A stretch of 64,000 bases of DNA from Gymnopus androsaceus JB14 (taxonomy: Eukaryota > Basidiomycota > Agaricomycetes > Agaricales > Omphalotaceae). Positions 15,351 to 27,217 of the stretch are shown here, piece after piece. The translations under genes and the position numbers were made by a program. The stretch is from positions 62,001 through 126,000 of the forward strand of contig ML769478.1 of assembly GCA_009733575.1 (NCBI GenBank). The letters are read 5' to 3'. Positions within the stretch are counted from its first letter, which is position 1. Every line of letters begins with the position of its first letter. The notes beneath the pieces are model-generated. The model was not told the origin of the DNA. It searched no databases and saw nothing but the letters and a program-made list of their open reading frames with translations.

Positions 15351-16632
15351 AAGAACAACATTCAGTGTAAGCAAAGTACTTTGCTAGCCAATTCATCGTT
15401 GTGCTTGCCATGTGTTGAATATGTCAAGATCTTCGATGTAGAATTTTTGTATACCATCTACGTCGAATCAGAACTTACATTGGAATCTAAATTTACAGTT
15501 ACTTATTGTGACATTGGTGGTTACATTATCAGTCAACAGCAAAAAACAGTTCAGATTTTTCTCCAACTTATCCCTGCAGGGTCTCTACTGCATCACAAAT
15601 GTTTCTTGGTGTCTGACATTGCATTTATGAATAATTTACTATTAGGTAACTTAAATCCAAATTTAGCTTCAAACAATAGCCAGGTGAAACTTATTAAACT
15701 GTAATTCAAAAATGTTCACATTCTATAAAAAATTTTCTTTTTGAATTGTTATGAAATTCACCACCAAGGGGCCACCAGGAGAACCTTTATTGGCAAACTT
15801 ACCATAGCCTTGCATGTTATTGTCAAAATTCATCTATTACCATTTAAATAGCATAGAAGAGTACAACTTACAGGGTTTTTGGAAAGCCTTGGCATGTGCA
15901 TCAAACATTTTTCGAAAATAGATATTTCATAATTGCCTCTAGGCGCGGGTTCGAGTATGCACTTCCTGGGTACTTTTAAAGTGTTTCCCTGTTCCTCAGT
16001 GAATTTACTGTGAAAACAGTGTTTTCATAGCAGGATAATATGACATATACATCAGCAAAACCTGTATCTACTCCAAAGTGCTCCAGAATGCTCCAGAGCT
16101 CCCAGAGTATCCACATCAGCCAGAGAAAGGATAGTAGCTCCAGAGTGCTCTGGAGGACTATTGAGTTCTCTGGAGCACTCTGGAGACCATCCATCAGGTT
16201 ACCACACCATTCAATACCAAGCCCCATCGAAGCCCCGTTTAATCAAAATGTTTACATCATAGCTTGATTGTTAATTTATAAGCATCATACTGAATTCACA
16301 ACAAAATTAAATTGACCAAAAGACAAACATTGAGTCTAGTTTTTGCATTTCAGGCCCTTGTTACCTAAGAATAATTACTGGTAACATTGTAGATAGTCTT
16401 GGTAGACTATGGTGGGAGAATGGCTTCATGTGCACTTATAACTAAGTGCTCACCAATTTTCTTATAGGTGATGCTGACCCCACTGGTTAAGTAGTGTATA
16501 TAGTGCATAAAGTTTCTAGCATAACTTACATCAAGATAGTTCAGTGGTTTTGAGCTCTTGCAATATTGCTTATATAATACAGTTGACTGCAAGGCTGAGA
16601 GTTCAAACCTGTGAGGTATCAATCTTTGAGCT
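15351..16632. other. Gene-free spacer with a truncated MITE
   Basis: AT-rich. At 16050 a copy of the CATCAGCAAAACCTG end begins after TA and leads into CCAGAGTGCTCTGGAG repeats like those of the 3940-4226 element. It fades out near 16200 without a matching right end. Nothing else is recognisable. Confidence 0.45.
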
Positions 16633-16634
16633 TA

Positions 16635-17010
16635 CTGTACCGTTTCGACCAAGTGTTCAGTCACGTGTCACTTTGGTCCAAAATGAACAGTTCACAGCAG
16701 GCTGTCACTGGTCACCTAAGATTGTGAACACTGTGACAACCAAAACCAAAAAAAAATCATTCAAAATTGAGAAAAAATACTTAAAACCCTTAAATTTTTT
16801 CACATTCTACTTCCAAACAAGCTGCAAATAGTTTAAATAAGGCAACATGAAGAATATAATGTAATATATGAATATACAAGTATGGATAGTCAGCCCCTAG
16901 TGAGCAGTTCACAGCTAGGTCACAGGTCACTGCAACATGTGAACACTTGGATTTCTGAACAGGGTCGGTCACCTGTCACACCCCATGAACACTTGGTCAA
17001 AACAGTACAG
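16635..17010. mobile_element. MITE with CTGTACC ends (relative of the 37.4 kb transposon)
   Basis: 376-bp element. The left end is CTGTACCGTTTCGACC and the inverted right end reads CTGTACTGTTTTGACC, both followed by AAGTGTTCA. TA flanks it (16633-16634 and 17011-17012). Subterminal GGTCACAGGTCAC motifs occur in both halves. The first bases match the terminal repeat of the Ulp1/DDE transposon at 37416, so it may be a non-autonomous derivative. Confidence 0.7.
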
Positions 17011-17012
17011 TA

Positions 17013-18064
17013 TTATGAGTCACTTGAATTTAAGCGCTGAAACACCAAATGAATAAGGCAATAATAAGCAGTGAGCAATAAGCACAACAACCTTCTATAA
17101 TAAGTGTTAGTCTATTTTTTAAGTATCGGCCGCTTGGGCACTTGTGTCTTATTACTAATCTTACATAATCTTGGCGCCCTGCCAAAACCACACCAGTGTC
17201 TTCGTTTCAATGTTCAACACTGCACTTAAGTTGTTTTATAGTTTCCTGGCCTACACCAGTGTAATATTGCCTTATGAGCTTCACTTTCCCTTGAAATAAT
17301 GGCTGAAATCAACCAAAAATTAACACTAAGTATACTCAGTCACCTCTCTTCTAATAGCAAACTTGCATGAATTTATTTGTATTAAGCCCTTGACTCAAGA
17401 AAGTCATTTAAGAGCCAAAATTCAATGCATTTATGCTTTCGCAATGCAGCAGACTGGATGAATGTTGGAGAACTACAGCGTTTTGGCAGCATTCCGAGTC
17501 GGTCCGAGTCGGATCGGAGGAGATTACATCAGATATCGGCGTCTAAATACAAGTGCCCAAATGATCCGCCTTAGGTGACAGACTCTCTACACATCGTTAC
17601 GATTGTGTAGTTGTCTGTTTATAAGAGACTAAATAAGTGTATTAAGTACTGTCAGTATGTGTGTGTGTGCATGTGTGTCAAGGGGTCTGGGGATTGCGGA
17701 CTGGTACACTGTGATGGATGGTTGATCTGGTCGGCAGAGCCACTAAAAAGCTTTGGTGCCTCAAATTTTTGCCCTTTAATCGGCTCGGAGCAGCAGTTTG
17801 GCATTGATTTTAGTGTTCTACATTAGGCTGGATTCTATCTTAGCATTCATTTCTCTCAAAAAATAACGTATACTGAATAAAAATGGCTAGGTAGAATTGA
17901 GGTAGAGGCGGTAACTTACTGGTAAGTATTCCAGCAAGTGACAGGCTGTGTCACAACTGCATCATACTAACAGTTTTGACATCTAAATGAGGCAGTTGTC
18001 ATGTCACATGGATGGTTGGTTCCCCTCAAGAGGACCTTAAAATATTTTTTTCAGGCCCCTTTGG
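17013..18064. other. Gene-free spacer
   Basis: AT-rich, with a short GT-rich run near 17655-17680. I see no coding signal. Confidence 0.45.

Positions 18065-18095
<31 letters not shown>
18065..18095 (+). repeat. (GT)n microsatellite
   Basis: Uninterrupted GT dinucleotide run of about 15 units. It makes the short valine/cysteine-rich ORFs that cross it meaningless. Confidence 0.95.
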
Positions 18096-18096
<1 letters not shown>

Positions 18097-19008
18097 ATAC
18101 TATATGTACATTCTACATTGATGAAACTACACAAAAAAATGCAGGTCTCAAAGACCGAAATCAGAAGCACAAGGTTGAGTACAAGTGTAACAGACAGTAC
18201 TTACAATAAGTTCTAGAAAACGCAGGGATACTCATGAGGCTACACATTGGAATGAAAATTCAGTTTAACTCACAGGGAAACTGGCTTGTTGTTGGTTGCT
18301 GCAGAGCACTAAGAAAAGCTGGGAGGGGAAAGGTGAATGGGGGAGCAGTAGGGTTGAAGTGGAAAAATGTTCAAAGTTAGATTTATCATTTAAGTACTCC
18401 AAGTCAACTTTTGCATGGAATGCAGTCTCTTGATCAATGAAAGTGTCAAATTGACTTGGAGATTTGAGCATTTGAACAAGGACATCAGGGCTAACACCCA
18501 AAAATGGATGTTATGCTTCCCACATGAATGCGAGTTTCAGAGAAAATAACTTTTTTTGGATGCTCTGATTTGCAAGGCTCATCAGGTTATTCCACAGCAT
18601 CCTATGCAATCTAAATAGATGTCTGTAGAACCTGGCTTCTACAGAGGTCTACAGAGGTCTATGGCCATGTTAGAAATAAAAAATGGAGTTTAATGATTGT
18701 GTAGCCGTTTGACCTCAACTGGGCCCTGAGGCAAACGGGTAAGGTACATGAGTAACTACATACTGTATTTATACCTTTAAGAATGACTATGTCATAGTGC
18801 ATATAACAGGAAAGTGGGCACTATGTGAATATCTGTGGCTACTATGCATACAGTAAAGTGGCTACTGTGAGTATATGCATGGATACTGTGAGTGTATGCA
18901 CAAATATCTCCTGTGATATCATAAATTCATAAGTATGTTGTAATGTGGGCTAAAATAGATTTTCTGTAAATTCCAACAGGCCACATAAATGTGTTTACAG
19001 GTGAACTC
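18096..19008. other. Gene-free spacer
   Basis: AT-rich with local repeats (ACAGAGGTCT doublet near 18640; ACTATG/ACTGTG words near 18830-18900). No gene recognised. Confidence 0.45.
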
Positions 19009-19331
19009 TTTGAGCTGTGTCTAATGATGGACACAAGTCCGGATACGGAACAGGTACCTGTTTCCCATGGATCCAACCCAGGTTGCAGAGCTCAGGACAC
19101 AAATATTGTTTACAAAATGTATTACAATTGTAAGTAACGATTATGTCTACAAATTAATTACAACTGTAAGTAGCATCAATAATTACCTTATATATATGAT
19201 TTGGCGTGCAAACTTCGGGCCCACCTCCACTTCCCTCCCCTCCGTCGCTGCACTCAGGGGGTCCCCCGGGCTGGGAAGCCATTGGCGGGCACTCTAAAGC
19301 CTTGTTTGTGCTTATTTCAAGATTGCGGCAG

Positions 19332-19367
19332 CCCCTAACCCTAACCCCAACCCCTAACCCCTAACCT
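19332..19367 (+). repeat. Short interstitial telomere-like tract
   Basis: Five or so imperfect CCCTAA units (CCCTAACCCTAACCCCAACC and onward) sit beside a GC-rich patch at 19200-19310. Basidiomycete telomeres commonly use TTAGGG, so this may be an interstitial telomeric remnant. It is too short to exclude chance. Confidence 0.5.
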
Positions 19368-19377
19368 AGTATGTTTG

Positions 19378-19452
19378 GCGATGCCGGACTAGCTCTCTGA
19401 TGTTAGGGTTCACCCAAAGGGCAAACCCTAACGAGAGCTAGCCATGGCATCG
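19378..19452. repeat. Hairpin with TTAGGGTT/AACCCTAA arms
   Basis: Inverted repeat of roughly 30-bp arms (GCGATGCCGGACTAGCTCTC against GAGAGCTAGCCATGGCATCG). The inner arms are TTAGGGTT and AACCCTAA. It lies directly after the telomere-like tract. Confidence 0.6.
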
Positions 19453-19996
19453 CTTTGAAAGAAAAAAAGAAAAAACAATTTAAACCTGTACAATTTGGGT
19501 TTGAACACGTGCTGATGGATAATCAAACATCACATGTATACCACAACCACAGACCAATGATACCATTGTGCCATAAGGTGCATGTAATGTAGTAATCCAG
19601 TTGGAATATATCACCTCACTACTATTACATTGTAAGTAATTTGTAGACATAAGGATTTATTACAATAGTAATTATTTGTAAACAAATACAGTGCTGTAGG
19701 TTGGGTTGCAGGTCAGTCTTTGTGAAATTCCTAATGACCTGCAGGTACCTGTGGATCTGGCACCTGCAAAATTTCTGATACTGCAGTACTCTATGTAGTA
19801 AGTACTGTACTAATTTTACTTATTATCACTAGGTATAAATATTAAGTAGTACTAGTTTTATAATTATTGATATTAATATATACCACTATCTTGTCCAAGA
19901 ATACCAGTAAGTACTAATACTTGAACTTAATATACTCAGTTACTAAGTATTGGTAGGTACTGACAAGTAGCCTTAGGGTTCAGTAAGTACTAAGTA

Positions 19997-20690
19997 CATC
20001 AGCAAAACCTGGGTAATGGCCATAGCAGCCATAGCAAGCCATAGTAAGCCATAGCAGGCCATAGTAGCCATAGTTCTCTACAGAATTATGAGTTGCTATG
20101 GGTTGCTATGAGGTTCTGTGGGATCACTGACTCGTATTGCCATTTGACAGCCATCTGACACTTGTCATAACAGTATATAAGAAATTCAGAATCATCCACG
20201 TCGGAACTTCAACTTCATCTTGATTGTCCAACTCCATCTTGATTCTTGGTCACTTAAGTTCACTGAATATTCACAGTATGTCTTTATTCAATGCTTGCAT
20301 ACAAGGGCCGACACTTATAGTATGCATGGTCTCATAGTACTAAGTAACACATAGTTATACTAAGTAGTACTAGACTTTTAGTTAGTTTGCTACACTATCA
20401 TCCTAGAACTACATATGTACTATAATCTATATACATATAACATTAAGACATAAATGATTTTATTCCGCCATCATTCAATTTTATGATTCTTAAAACAATT
20501 CAAACACATAATACATTTAGCATTGAATTGAATGACAACTGACATTTCCGTGAAATCCATAGCAATCCATAGCGATCTATAGCAGTCCATAGCCCTGGAT
20601 AGATGGGGACCTTGCTATGGGTGCTATGTGTGCTATGGGTGCTGGACAGCACTATCCAGTGCTGTCCAGTACACCCAGGTTTTGCTGATG
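19997..20690. mobile_element. 694-bp MITE, CATCAGCAAAACCTGGGT ends
   Basis: Terminal inverted repeat of at least 18 bp: CATCAGCAAAACCTGGGT at the left and its complement at 20673-20690. TA target duplications are at 19995-19996 and 20691-20692. Subterminal CCATAGCA/TGCTATGG repeats are present on both sides. No coding capacity. Belongs to the same end family as the element at 3940. Confidence 0.8.
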
Positions 20691-20692
20691 TA

Positions 20693-21359
20693 CTAGTAAG
20701 CTTTTGTATTAGTATTTACTTGCAAGTTGCTTACAAGCAAGTATTGTTACTTACTCACTTGTACTTACTGTTGAAAGATACGCTTGCAATCATGGACACA
20801 TGATCAGGTACTTTGTACCATGATATTCAACATTGGCTTACCGATCACCAAAATCACATTCCTATGTGTTGATATCATTTGATTAATATCATTCACTACT
20901 TATATACATGTGATTATAGCTAGGATATCAACTGCTGATGTATATACATACATCACATTGTAGGGACCATCGTATGCATGTACACTTACCAATACTGTAC
21001 CTATTATTAGATTTAGGGCACTGTACAGTTTTACAGATATTTAGTATATGAGCTGTAGTAGTTTACCTGTAGTCCCCATTGCTCTGCACACTACTGCTTT
21101 ACTCTCCTTTCAGACAATACTAAGCTCTCTCACACAATTGTTTAACTCCTCAAGCTCTACACTTGGCTAGTAATGTGATTTCACCATTTGGTCTCACTTG
21201 CTGTTCAACACTTACTGTTGGTACTTAGTGAGTACTTAGCTACAGTCTTAATTACAAGTAAATACTGGTACTTACTTACTTCCCAATTACCTACTAGTAT
21301 ATACATATATTATTGGATATATTAGTACTTGCTTACTAGTAATCAAGTTACTCGCAGGT
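20693..21359. other. Gene-free AT-rich spacer
   Basis: Strongly AT-rich with many TACTTAC/GTAAGTA words. No coding signal is visible. Confidence 0.4.
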
Positions 21360-21703
21360 ACCTGCAGGTATACCTGTTGCGGATCCAGATCCCAGTTGAC
21401 CTGTTTCCCATGGATCCGGACCTGGTCACAGGTCAGCCTTTTCAAGCCACAGGTACCTGTCTGGCGGATCCGGGTCAATGCGGATCCAGACTTGTGTCCA
21501 TCTTTAGCTGTGTCATATCCACTCAGCACTGCATCCGTTATCATGAGTATGGCCCACTGCAGATATAAGGAAGGAATTTGATGGAAAACTTGCTGTAAAG
21601 GAGTATTTGCTCAAAGGATTGACCAAAAAACTTTAGGAATACTGGTCTAAGATGGATATAATTATACTAGGTAATGAAAACAAAACCCTTTCCATGAACA
21701 AGT

Positions 21704-22198
21704 CACTCCACAGGATCCATTAAAGTACAGCTGTGATTAGTACTGAAAAACATGTTGTAAATAATATAATATTTCGCATGATTTTTCATATGACAAAGAA
21801 CTAAGATTTCCCTCAAAAAATGAATGGGAAAGGAGCTTCATTTCCTTTCAAAGGTGAAGGTCTTTTACAATCGGGAAAGATAGTCTTTTACTCATGTAAA
21901 AGTTCATATATAACGCCCTAACAATGCAGTAGCAACAAGACAAAGGTTCTTCTTCTTGCATAATTTTCTAACTATTATGCTGTAGCAACAAAACAAAGCA
22001 CCATTTGCTTGTTGTTAGGCATCTTTCCTTAGTGCAAAAGACCTTCACTTTTGAAGGTAAATGAAGTGCTTTCCCCATTCATTTTTCAGGGGAAACCTTA
22101 GTTCTTTTTCAGACAAAAAATCATGCCAAATATTACATCATTTACAAAATGTTTTTCATTGCTAATTACGGCCGTATTTTAATGGATCCTGCGGAGTG
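21704..22198. mobile_element. Foldback element with CACTCCACAGGATCC ends
   Basis: 495-bp element whose halves are inverted copies over about 190 bp (ATTAAAGTAC, AAAACATGTTGTAAATAAT, TTTCCCTCAAAAAATGAAT and AAGGTCTTTTAC each recur inverted). Ends are CACTCCACAGGATCC and GGATCCTGCGGAGTG. AGT on each side could be a 3-bp target duplication, as in CACTA-type elements. A partial relative with the same right end lies at 36530-36853. Confidence 0.65.
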
Positions 22199-22559
22199 AG
22201 TAGGATTCTGACTCTTATTTTGCCATATTTATTGTGCATATAACTTTAATTGATTTGGGAAATGGTCTTAATGATCATGATGGAAAAAATATGAGGGAGG
22301 GAGCAGCACACCCAGCAGCTAGTAGATTATTTATTTATTTATTTGGAGGGGTGTTTCACATGCAGCAAATGGCCGACCAAGTCATCCCTTGTGCCCACAC
22401 TAGTTTATGCAAGGACTGAGACCTTGCAGCAGTTAGTTAGAGCATAGTATACAGCATAATCATAAATCATTTCTGTCTCCGTGAGGAAATGCATTTATGC
22501 ACTGAGTGTGGGACTCAACATTACATCTCATCGGGGGCACATTCCTTCAACTAACACCA

Positions 22560-23942
22560 CTTACCTCTTCATTTTTTCCCCCCTGTAATACCCACTAAAG
22601 CCCCACTTTCCTTTGTCCAGTCTTTGGGGACATTCTCATTCATGAAGGTACCTCTCTAGGTGTAGATTACCAGCCCATTTGCTAAGGCCTTTGTCCCATA
22701 TGGGTGGTGGGTCATCCTCTGATCTAGTTCCAGGTGTTCATTTATCATTCTGACCCATTTATTTGTTATTACTTTTGCATTGAAGGGTTTCCCTTCATTT
22801 GCAATTGTTTGTTCACGCTTCAGTAGCATTGTAGGGAACATGTACATCATTGCATCCAGCTATTACTTCTACATTTTTATCTCTGATCACTCACACTGCC
22901 AATAATTATGCTTCAGCCAAGCTGAAGCATAATGGGAAATAAATTATTTCAATCCCTATACAAAGTGCACTTTTTCAGAAAAATGTAGAAGCTGTATATT
23001 CCAATAGAGTAATGAATAAATTGAATTCCAACATTCTGAATTGAGAACTTTATATAAATGTGCAAAAGAGAAGGTTTCAATTGAACTCTGGAAACAATAG
23101 ATTCAATGTGGACTTGAAAGCCCTGCTTTCACAATAAGAGTGAAAGTAATTGTTTCAAAGAACAATTCAATTTTCCATTGAAATATTGCCTTTCACTGTG
23201 CGGTTTGGCAGCGGCCCGGATTGGCCAGAGCATTGAAGTATTGTCTTTTGGGGACCAGCTGAAAGGTTCTTTGAAATAGTTGCTTTCACTCTTATTGTGA
23301 AGTAAAAGTATTCAGTCCACATCGAAACTATCGTTTTTAGAGCTCAATTGAAAAGCACTCTTTCAGAAGTCTGTTTAAAATTCAAAATTCAGAGGGTCTA
23401 AATGTAATTCCTTTGCAAGTTCATTGAAATATATTATATACTTGTATGAAAAAGTACATTTATCTTATGCACTGAAATAATTCATTTCTCACAGTACTTC
23501 AGCCTGGCTGAAGTATAATCATTGGCGGTGTGTGTAGTTCTGGTTTCATGCTGTCACACAGCCAATGCATACCAGTCCAGTATGCATCTTGTGTTACCAT
23601 CCACAGGAAGTCATGTATCTTACATTCAAAGTCTTTGTGGTGGATTGATGTCCAGATCGCTTCTGTTGTTGGTGTGTAGCCAAATCTGTCTTCAACAGAT
23701 AGTTTGATCTTATCCAGGTTTGCTTCAGTCCTGCTCCTTGTCATTGCATTGGCTTTGTTTGTCTGTTGGTGCTTAATTATTCTATAGGCTAGTCCTTGTG
23801 TTGTCTTGCTGAGCTTAGCTCCACTTATCTGAAGTGCAGGGTGTTGTTGGAGGTTCACGTAGTTCACTCTCTCTTTTCTGAGGGCAGCTTTTTCCATGAG
23901 CCTACCTCCCCCACTGCCCCTCTTATCTTTGTCTTCTAGCAT
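22560..23942 (-). pseudogene. Non-LTR retrotransposon C-terminal remnant, split by a foldback element
   Basis: Reading on the minus strand, 23942-23533 encodes the post-RT region found in agaricomycete Tad-like elements (EAIWTSIHHKDF, KIHDFLWMVTQDAYWTGMHW). 22870-22560 encodes the C-terminal tail (ANEGKPFNAK, NKWVRMINEHLELD, WRGTFMNENVPKDW). The usual intervening Cys-rich segment is missing and a 640-bp foldback sits between the halves. RT and endonuclease domains are absent, so it is dead. Family recognition is from memory of conserved blocks, not a search. Confidence 0.6.
22892..23532. mobile_element. Foldback MITE inserted in the non-LTR remnant
   Basis: Long imperfect palindrome. The ends are CACACTGCCAATAATTATGC and the inverted GTATAATCATTGGCGGTGTG. 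Inner inverted blocks include AATAGATTCAATGTGGACTT and TTTCACAATAAGAGTGAAAG. No ORF. I found no convincing target duplication. Confidence 0.65.
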
Positions 23943-24157
23943 CCTAAACTGTGTTGTTGTTGTCCAGGATTCTGAAGCTTGTTATAGTACTTCCCCAGAG
24001 GTCAGCATTTTCAATGCCAAAATACCCTTCATCCTCAAGCGTGGTTGGGTTTTTCAAGAGGGAGAATCTAGTAGATTATTTACCATGTACTAGTTACAAT
24101 CCCCATCACCTCCAGCAATTCCAAAAACGGGACCACGCTGTGTATCTATCTACCAAA

Positions 24158-26458
24158 TCATAACTTCACTGCATGTGCGAGCGGCTGCCAATCTACACGT
24201 TCAACCTGAGAGGGAGTTCAGTCATTCATCTTCTGATACCGTGAGTTCGATATACCACTCACCAAATCCGGTGTTAGATCAGCAATTTTCGCAGCGCCCA
24301 GTAGTCGCATCGTGGTGAGTATTTCTCGTTCCAGAATATCAATGACTTTGCGGACACCAACTTCACCATAGGCCTATAGCGAGGCAAGTTGGGGTATGTC
24401 AAGATATGCGCATGGAATGCACTTACACTCTGAGCGTAAAGGAAAGCTCTACCGAGTCCGGCAGCCTTGGCTCCAAGGCAAACAGCTTTCACCACATCTA
24501 CCACCATTGAGGGATGAGCGAAAATAGTTGCGCGAAGGGATTTAGCACATACCTGTTCCACGGCGCACGCCACCTGTTTGATTGTTTGAGAATGCGCTTA
24601 AAAGTACATTCGCTCAAAATAGCCTTACCGTCGATATATACTTTAGGAATAGGAATGAGCCTCTAAGAAATTGGAGCGAATTAATATTGCTGACCTTCTA
24701 ACTTTTGGAATATCTCTGGACGCTGTGTTCGCAGGCGGTATAGAATCTCAAGAGGTGGGAGAGAGCTATATAGTAACGAGTTTGAAAAAAACTCGGTCTA
24801 AAGGACTCGGGGACTCACTACTCCAGCTGACGCCCTGCGTCCGTCGATTCATCAACCAGAAAGGAAGATTTAGATCTGTGTGTAAAACACATACCTCCGT
24901 GATTTGATATAAGAATTCCATCCACCCCAGCTTCCGCCGCTAAGATGGCGTCCTGGAACAAAGCATTGTTTTGAGTTGGGGAAGTAAGTTTAAAGTAGCT
25001 AAATACCTCCACTGATTGGATACCCTTGATGACCAGAGGCAGTTTGGTGACACTACGAAGCCATGGGATGGTCTAGATAGAAATGAACAAGAACCGGGAC
25101 AGAGAATATTGGGTCTGTTAACAAACTTTTTCCCATGTCATATCACGGTCACCGTTTACTAGACTCATTTGTTAACAATGGGAAGAAACAACAAAGTTAG
25201 ACGAAGTACCTATTAACGATCCTGCGTTTCCAAGCCCCGCGTCCACGTCAGCTTCTCCTTCATTATAAACCTTCACTCCATTTTCCTGCGCGTCCAGTAC
25301 CCAGGAACTCTTGACGTCCCGGTCTCTGGTGCTAGGTACAACAATATCGACGCTAAGGCAAATCGCGCGATATCCGAGTCTCTCAATTTCACGAATACTC
25401 TTCAAGGCTACAGTATCATCTTTAAGCTTGTAGTATTGGAAGAATAGGGTCTGAGAAGGGGACGAAGCTGCCGCAATTTCGGCATAGGAAAGAGATGCAG
25501 CCGTCGAAACAATCTGCACTATTTTCGATGGAGCGCATCCTCGAGTTATGTTCACTTCACCTGAGCAGATCCATAAGTTGGGATATTCGAAATCATAGCA
25601 AAAACAAACCAAGTGGGTGTCCCAATTTAGCGAGGGCGGCGCTAGAAGCAAATATGGGAAGGCTCGTTTCAAAGCCAAGAATGCGTGTTGAAGAATCGCA
25701 TTTCGATACTGGCCTCATTACACGAGCATGGAAGAAAAATCGATTGAAGGCCTGTGCGTTTTCTTGGAAAGCTATTCGGGTTTTTCAGGCCTTACTTATT
25801 AAAGCAAATGTTCAACAACTCACTAATTTCATCATCGGCAGCCGAGCTAGAGTATTCTGAGATATATAAGCCCAGAGTCTAGAATGTACTGTACTTACCG
25901 ATAATAAGCCCATGTCTTGTAGGGGAGGACTTGTTTGGCAACTTCCTGGAGAGTTTATTAGTCTAGAATGTATAGGGAGTCACTATAATACTTGCTTCCA
26001 TATCACTCAAGTTGAGAATACGATTTAACGGGGGTCGTTGCTTCATGGCCTGTTCTACACGGAGCTCATCCTTTGTCTTCTCCTTCGAAGCTTCCTTTTT
26101 AGCAAGGATTTTCGCGGCATCATCGCTCACAGGTCCGAGATGCTGAGATGAAGAGAGCTTCTTATCGAGAGCGTCCGAAGGATGAATAGGCTTATACGCG
26201 CTGGTAGCGTCACGCCCTGCGTATTTGAGAATAATACTAGAACCTCCTGGATGTTCCTACCCAACTGGATAAATTATTTCATTCTGAAAATTGCGAAAAG
26301 TACACACTGGAAGAAACTCGGTCACATCGTAAACACATTTATCGATTATAACCCAGCAAGAGCTGAGAAGAAAATGTGATAAATCTGTGGTATCGGACGA
26401 AGGAGACAACTAACCTAGCATCTTTGTGATTTGCGACTTCCTCTAGAGACCAGGTCAT
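24158..26458 (-). CDS. CYB2: Flavocytochrome b2-like L-lactate (alpha-hydroxy acid) dehydrogenase
   Basis: 478-residue protein in 17 exons (1437 nt in my splice model, all in phase). An N-terminal cytochrome b5 domain carries both heme histidines (EHPGG and KPIHPSD). An FMN-binding alpha-hydroxy-acid dehydrogenase barrel follows, with [19 protein letters not shown], the FMN lysine in VIKGIQ, and the catalytic His/Arg block SNHGGRQLD. YIDGGVRRGTD and [14 protein letters not shown] complete the flavin site. The family oxidises lactate or similar 2-hydroxy acids, and in yeast passes electrons to cytochrome c in the mitochondrial intermembrane space. I see no obvious targeting peptide before [13 protein letters not shown]. 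Several exons are tiny (12, 13, 21, 23 and 32 nt). Intron 3 (25995-25946) is GC-AG. The real substrate could be another 2-hydroxy acid, perhaps linked to the PKS upstream. Confidence 0.92.
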
Positions 26459-26798
26459 GTTTAGATGGGGAACGGCGGAATGGAATTGCAGGAATTTATA
26501 AAGGTTCCGTTCACAGCTGTGGGGATTTGATTGACGCTGCTCCCGAGATTAAACACTCACTCCTTGACACGAAAAAATAAATTTGCTAGATGGCAACTTC
26601 CGCCGTTGTCGGAGCCTGAGAGAATCACAGACGTCTGATCGAGGGTAGTTCGACTGTATACGCATTAGGGTTGCAATGTAAATATGTTTTTGGAATTCTC
26701 AAAAGACCTTCTGACCTTCTCACTCAGCTGACCCCAAATTCCCAATCAGAAAACACCGCGCAGTTCTCAGATTTCCAAGGTCTTTTCCCACTCTCAGG

Positions 26799-27115
26799 CA
26801 AGGGGCTACAAAGAATTAAGCACCCAACCGGGGGTCGGTTAGTTAGTCCAGCCATCAGGTCAGAAAAAAAAAAAGTTTGACACCCTCTAAATGGGTGATT
26901 TGGGGCATTTTGGGACCTCCCTAGTCCATTACACTTACCACCAGATGTCTGATTGAGCTCTTCCCTCTTGATTCCTCTATTTCTGGTAATTTTTACAGGT
27001 GACAGTCACTCTTTGTCACACCAATCACATAGTGTTAGATAGTCCTAAGTTCCAATGCTTCAGTGAGAATGTTTTCTAAGAGGTGTCTATTCAAGATTCA
27101 TAGTACTGTATAGTT
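26799..27115 (+). mobile_element. Truncated hAT-type MITE
   Basis: Starts CAAGGGGCTACAAAGAATTA and is nearly identical over about 300 bp to the left part of the complete element at 49927-50391. The right end is missing. Confidence 0.6.
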
Positions 27116-27217
27116 TCAAATTTAAGTTTGTTAGATGTTACTGTTACGCCTTGGACCTATTCAGCTCATAGTTCAGCCAGTCTCCACTTGTTTGTATCAC
27201 CACCTCATGCACTCCAC

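Larger units (their letters stand above)
19009..21510. repeat. Composite inverted-repeat region
   Basis: Sequence at 19009-19080 (GTGTCTAATGATGGACACAA, then GTACCTGTTTCCCATGGATC) reappears inverted at 21440-21510 (TTGTGTCCATCTTTAGCTGT). Another partly inverted copy of the adjoining GTAAGTAAT/TTTACAAA block lies at 19640-19790. The outer copies bracket 2.5 kb that includes a telomere-like tract and a complete MITE. This may be an old transposon with nested insertions. No coding region remains. Confidence 0.4.

Noticed and set aside
18012..18216. Short ORFs containing a Val/Cys repeat
   Set aside because: They are translations of the GT microsatellite.
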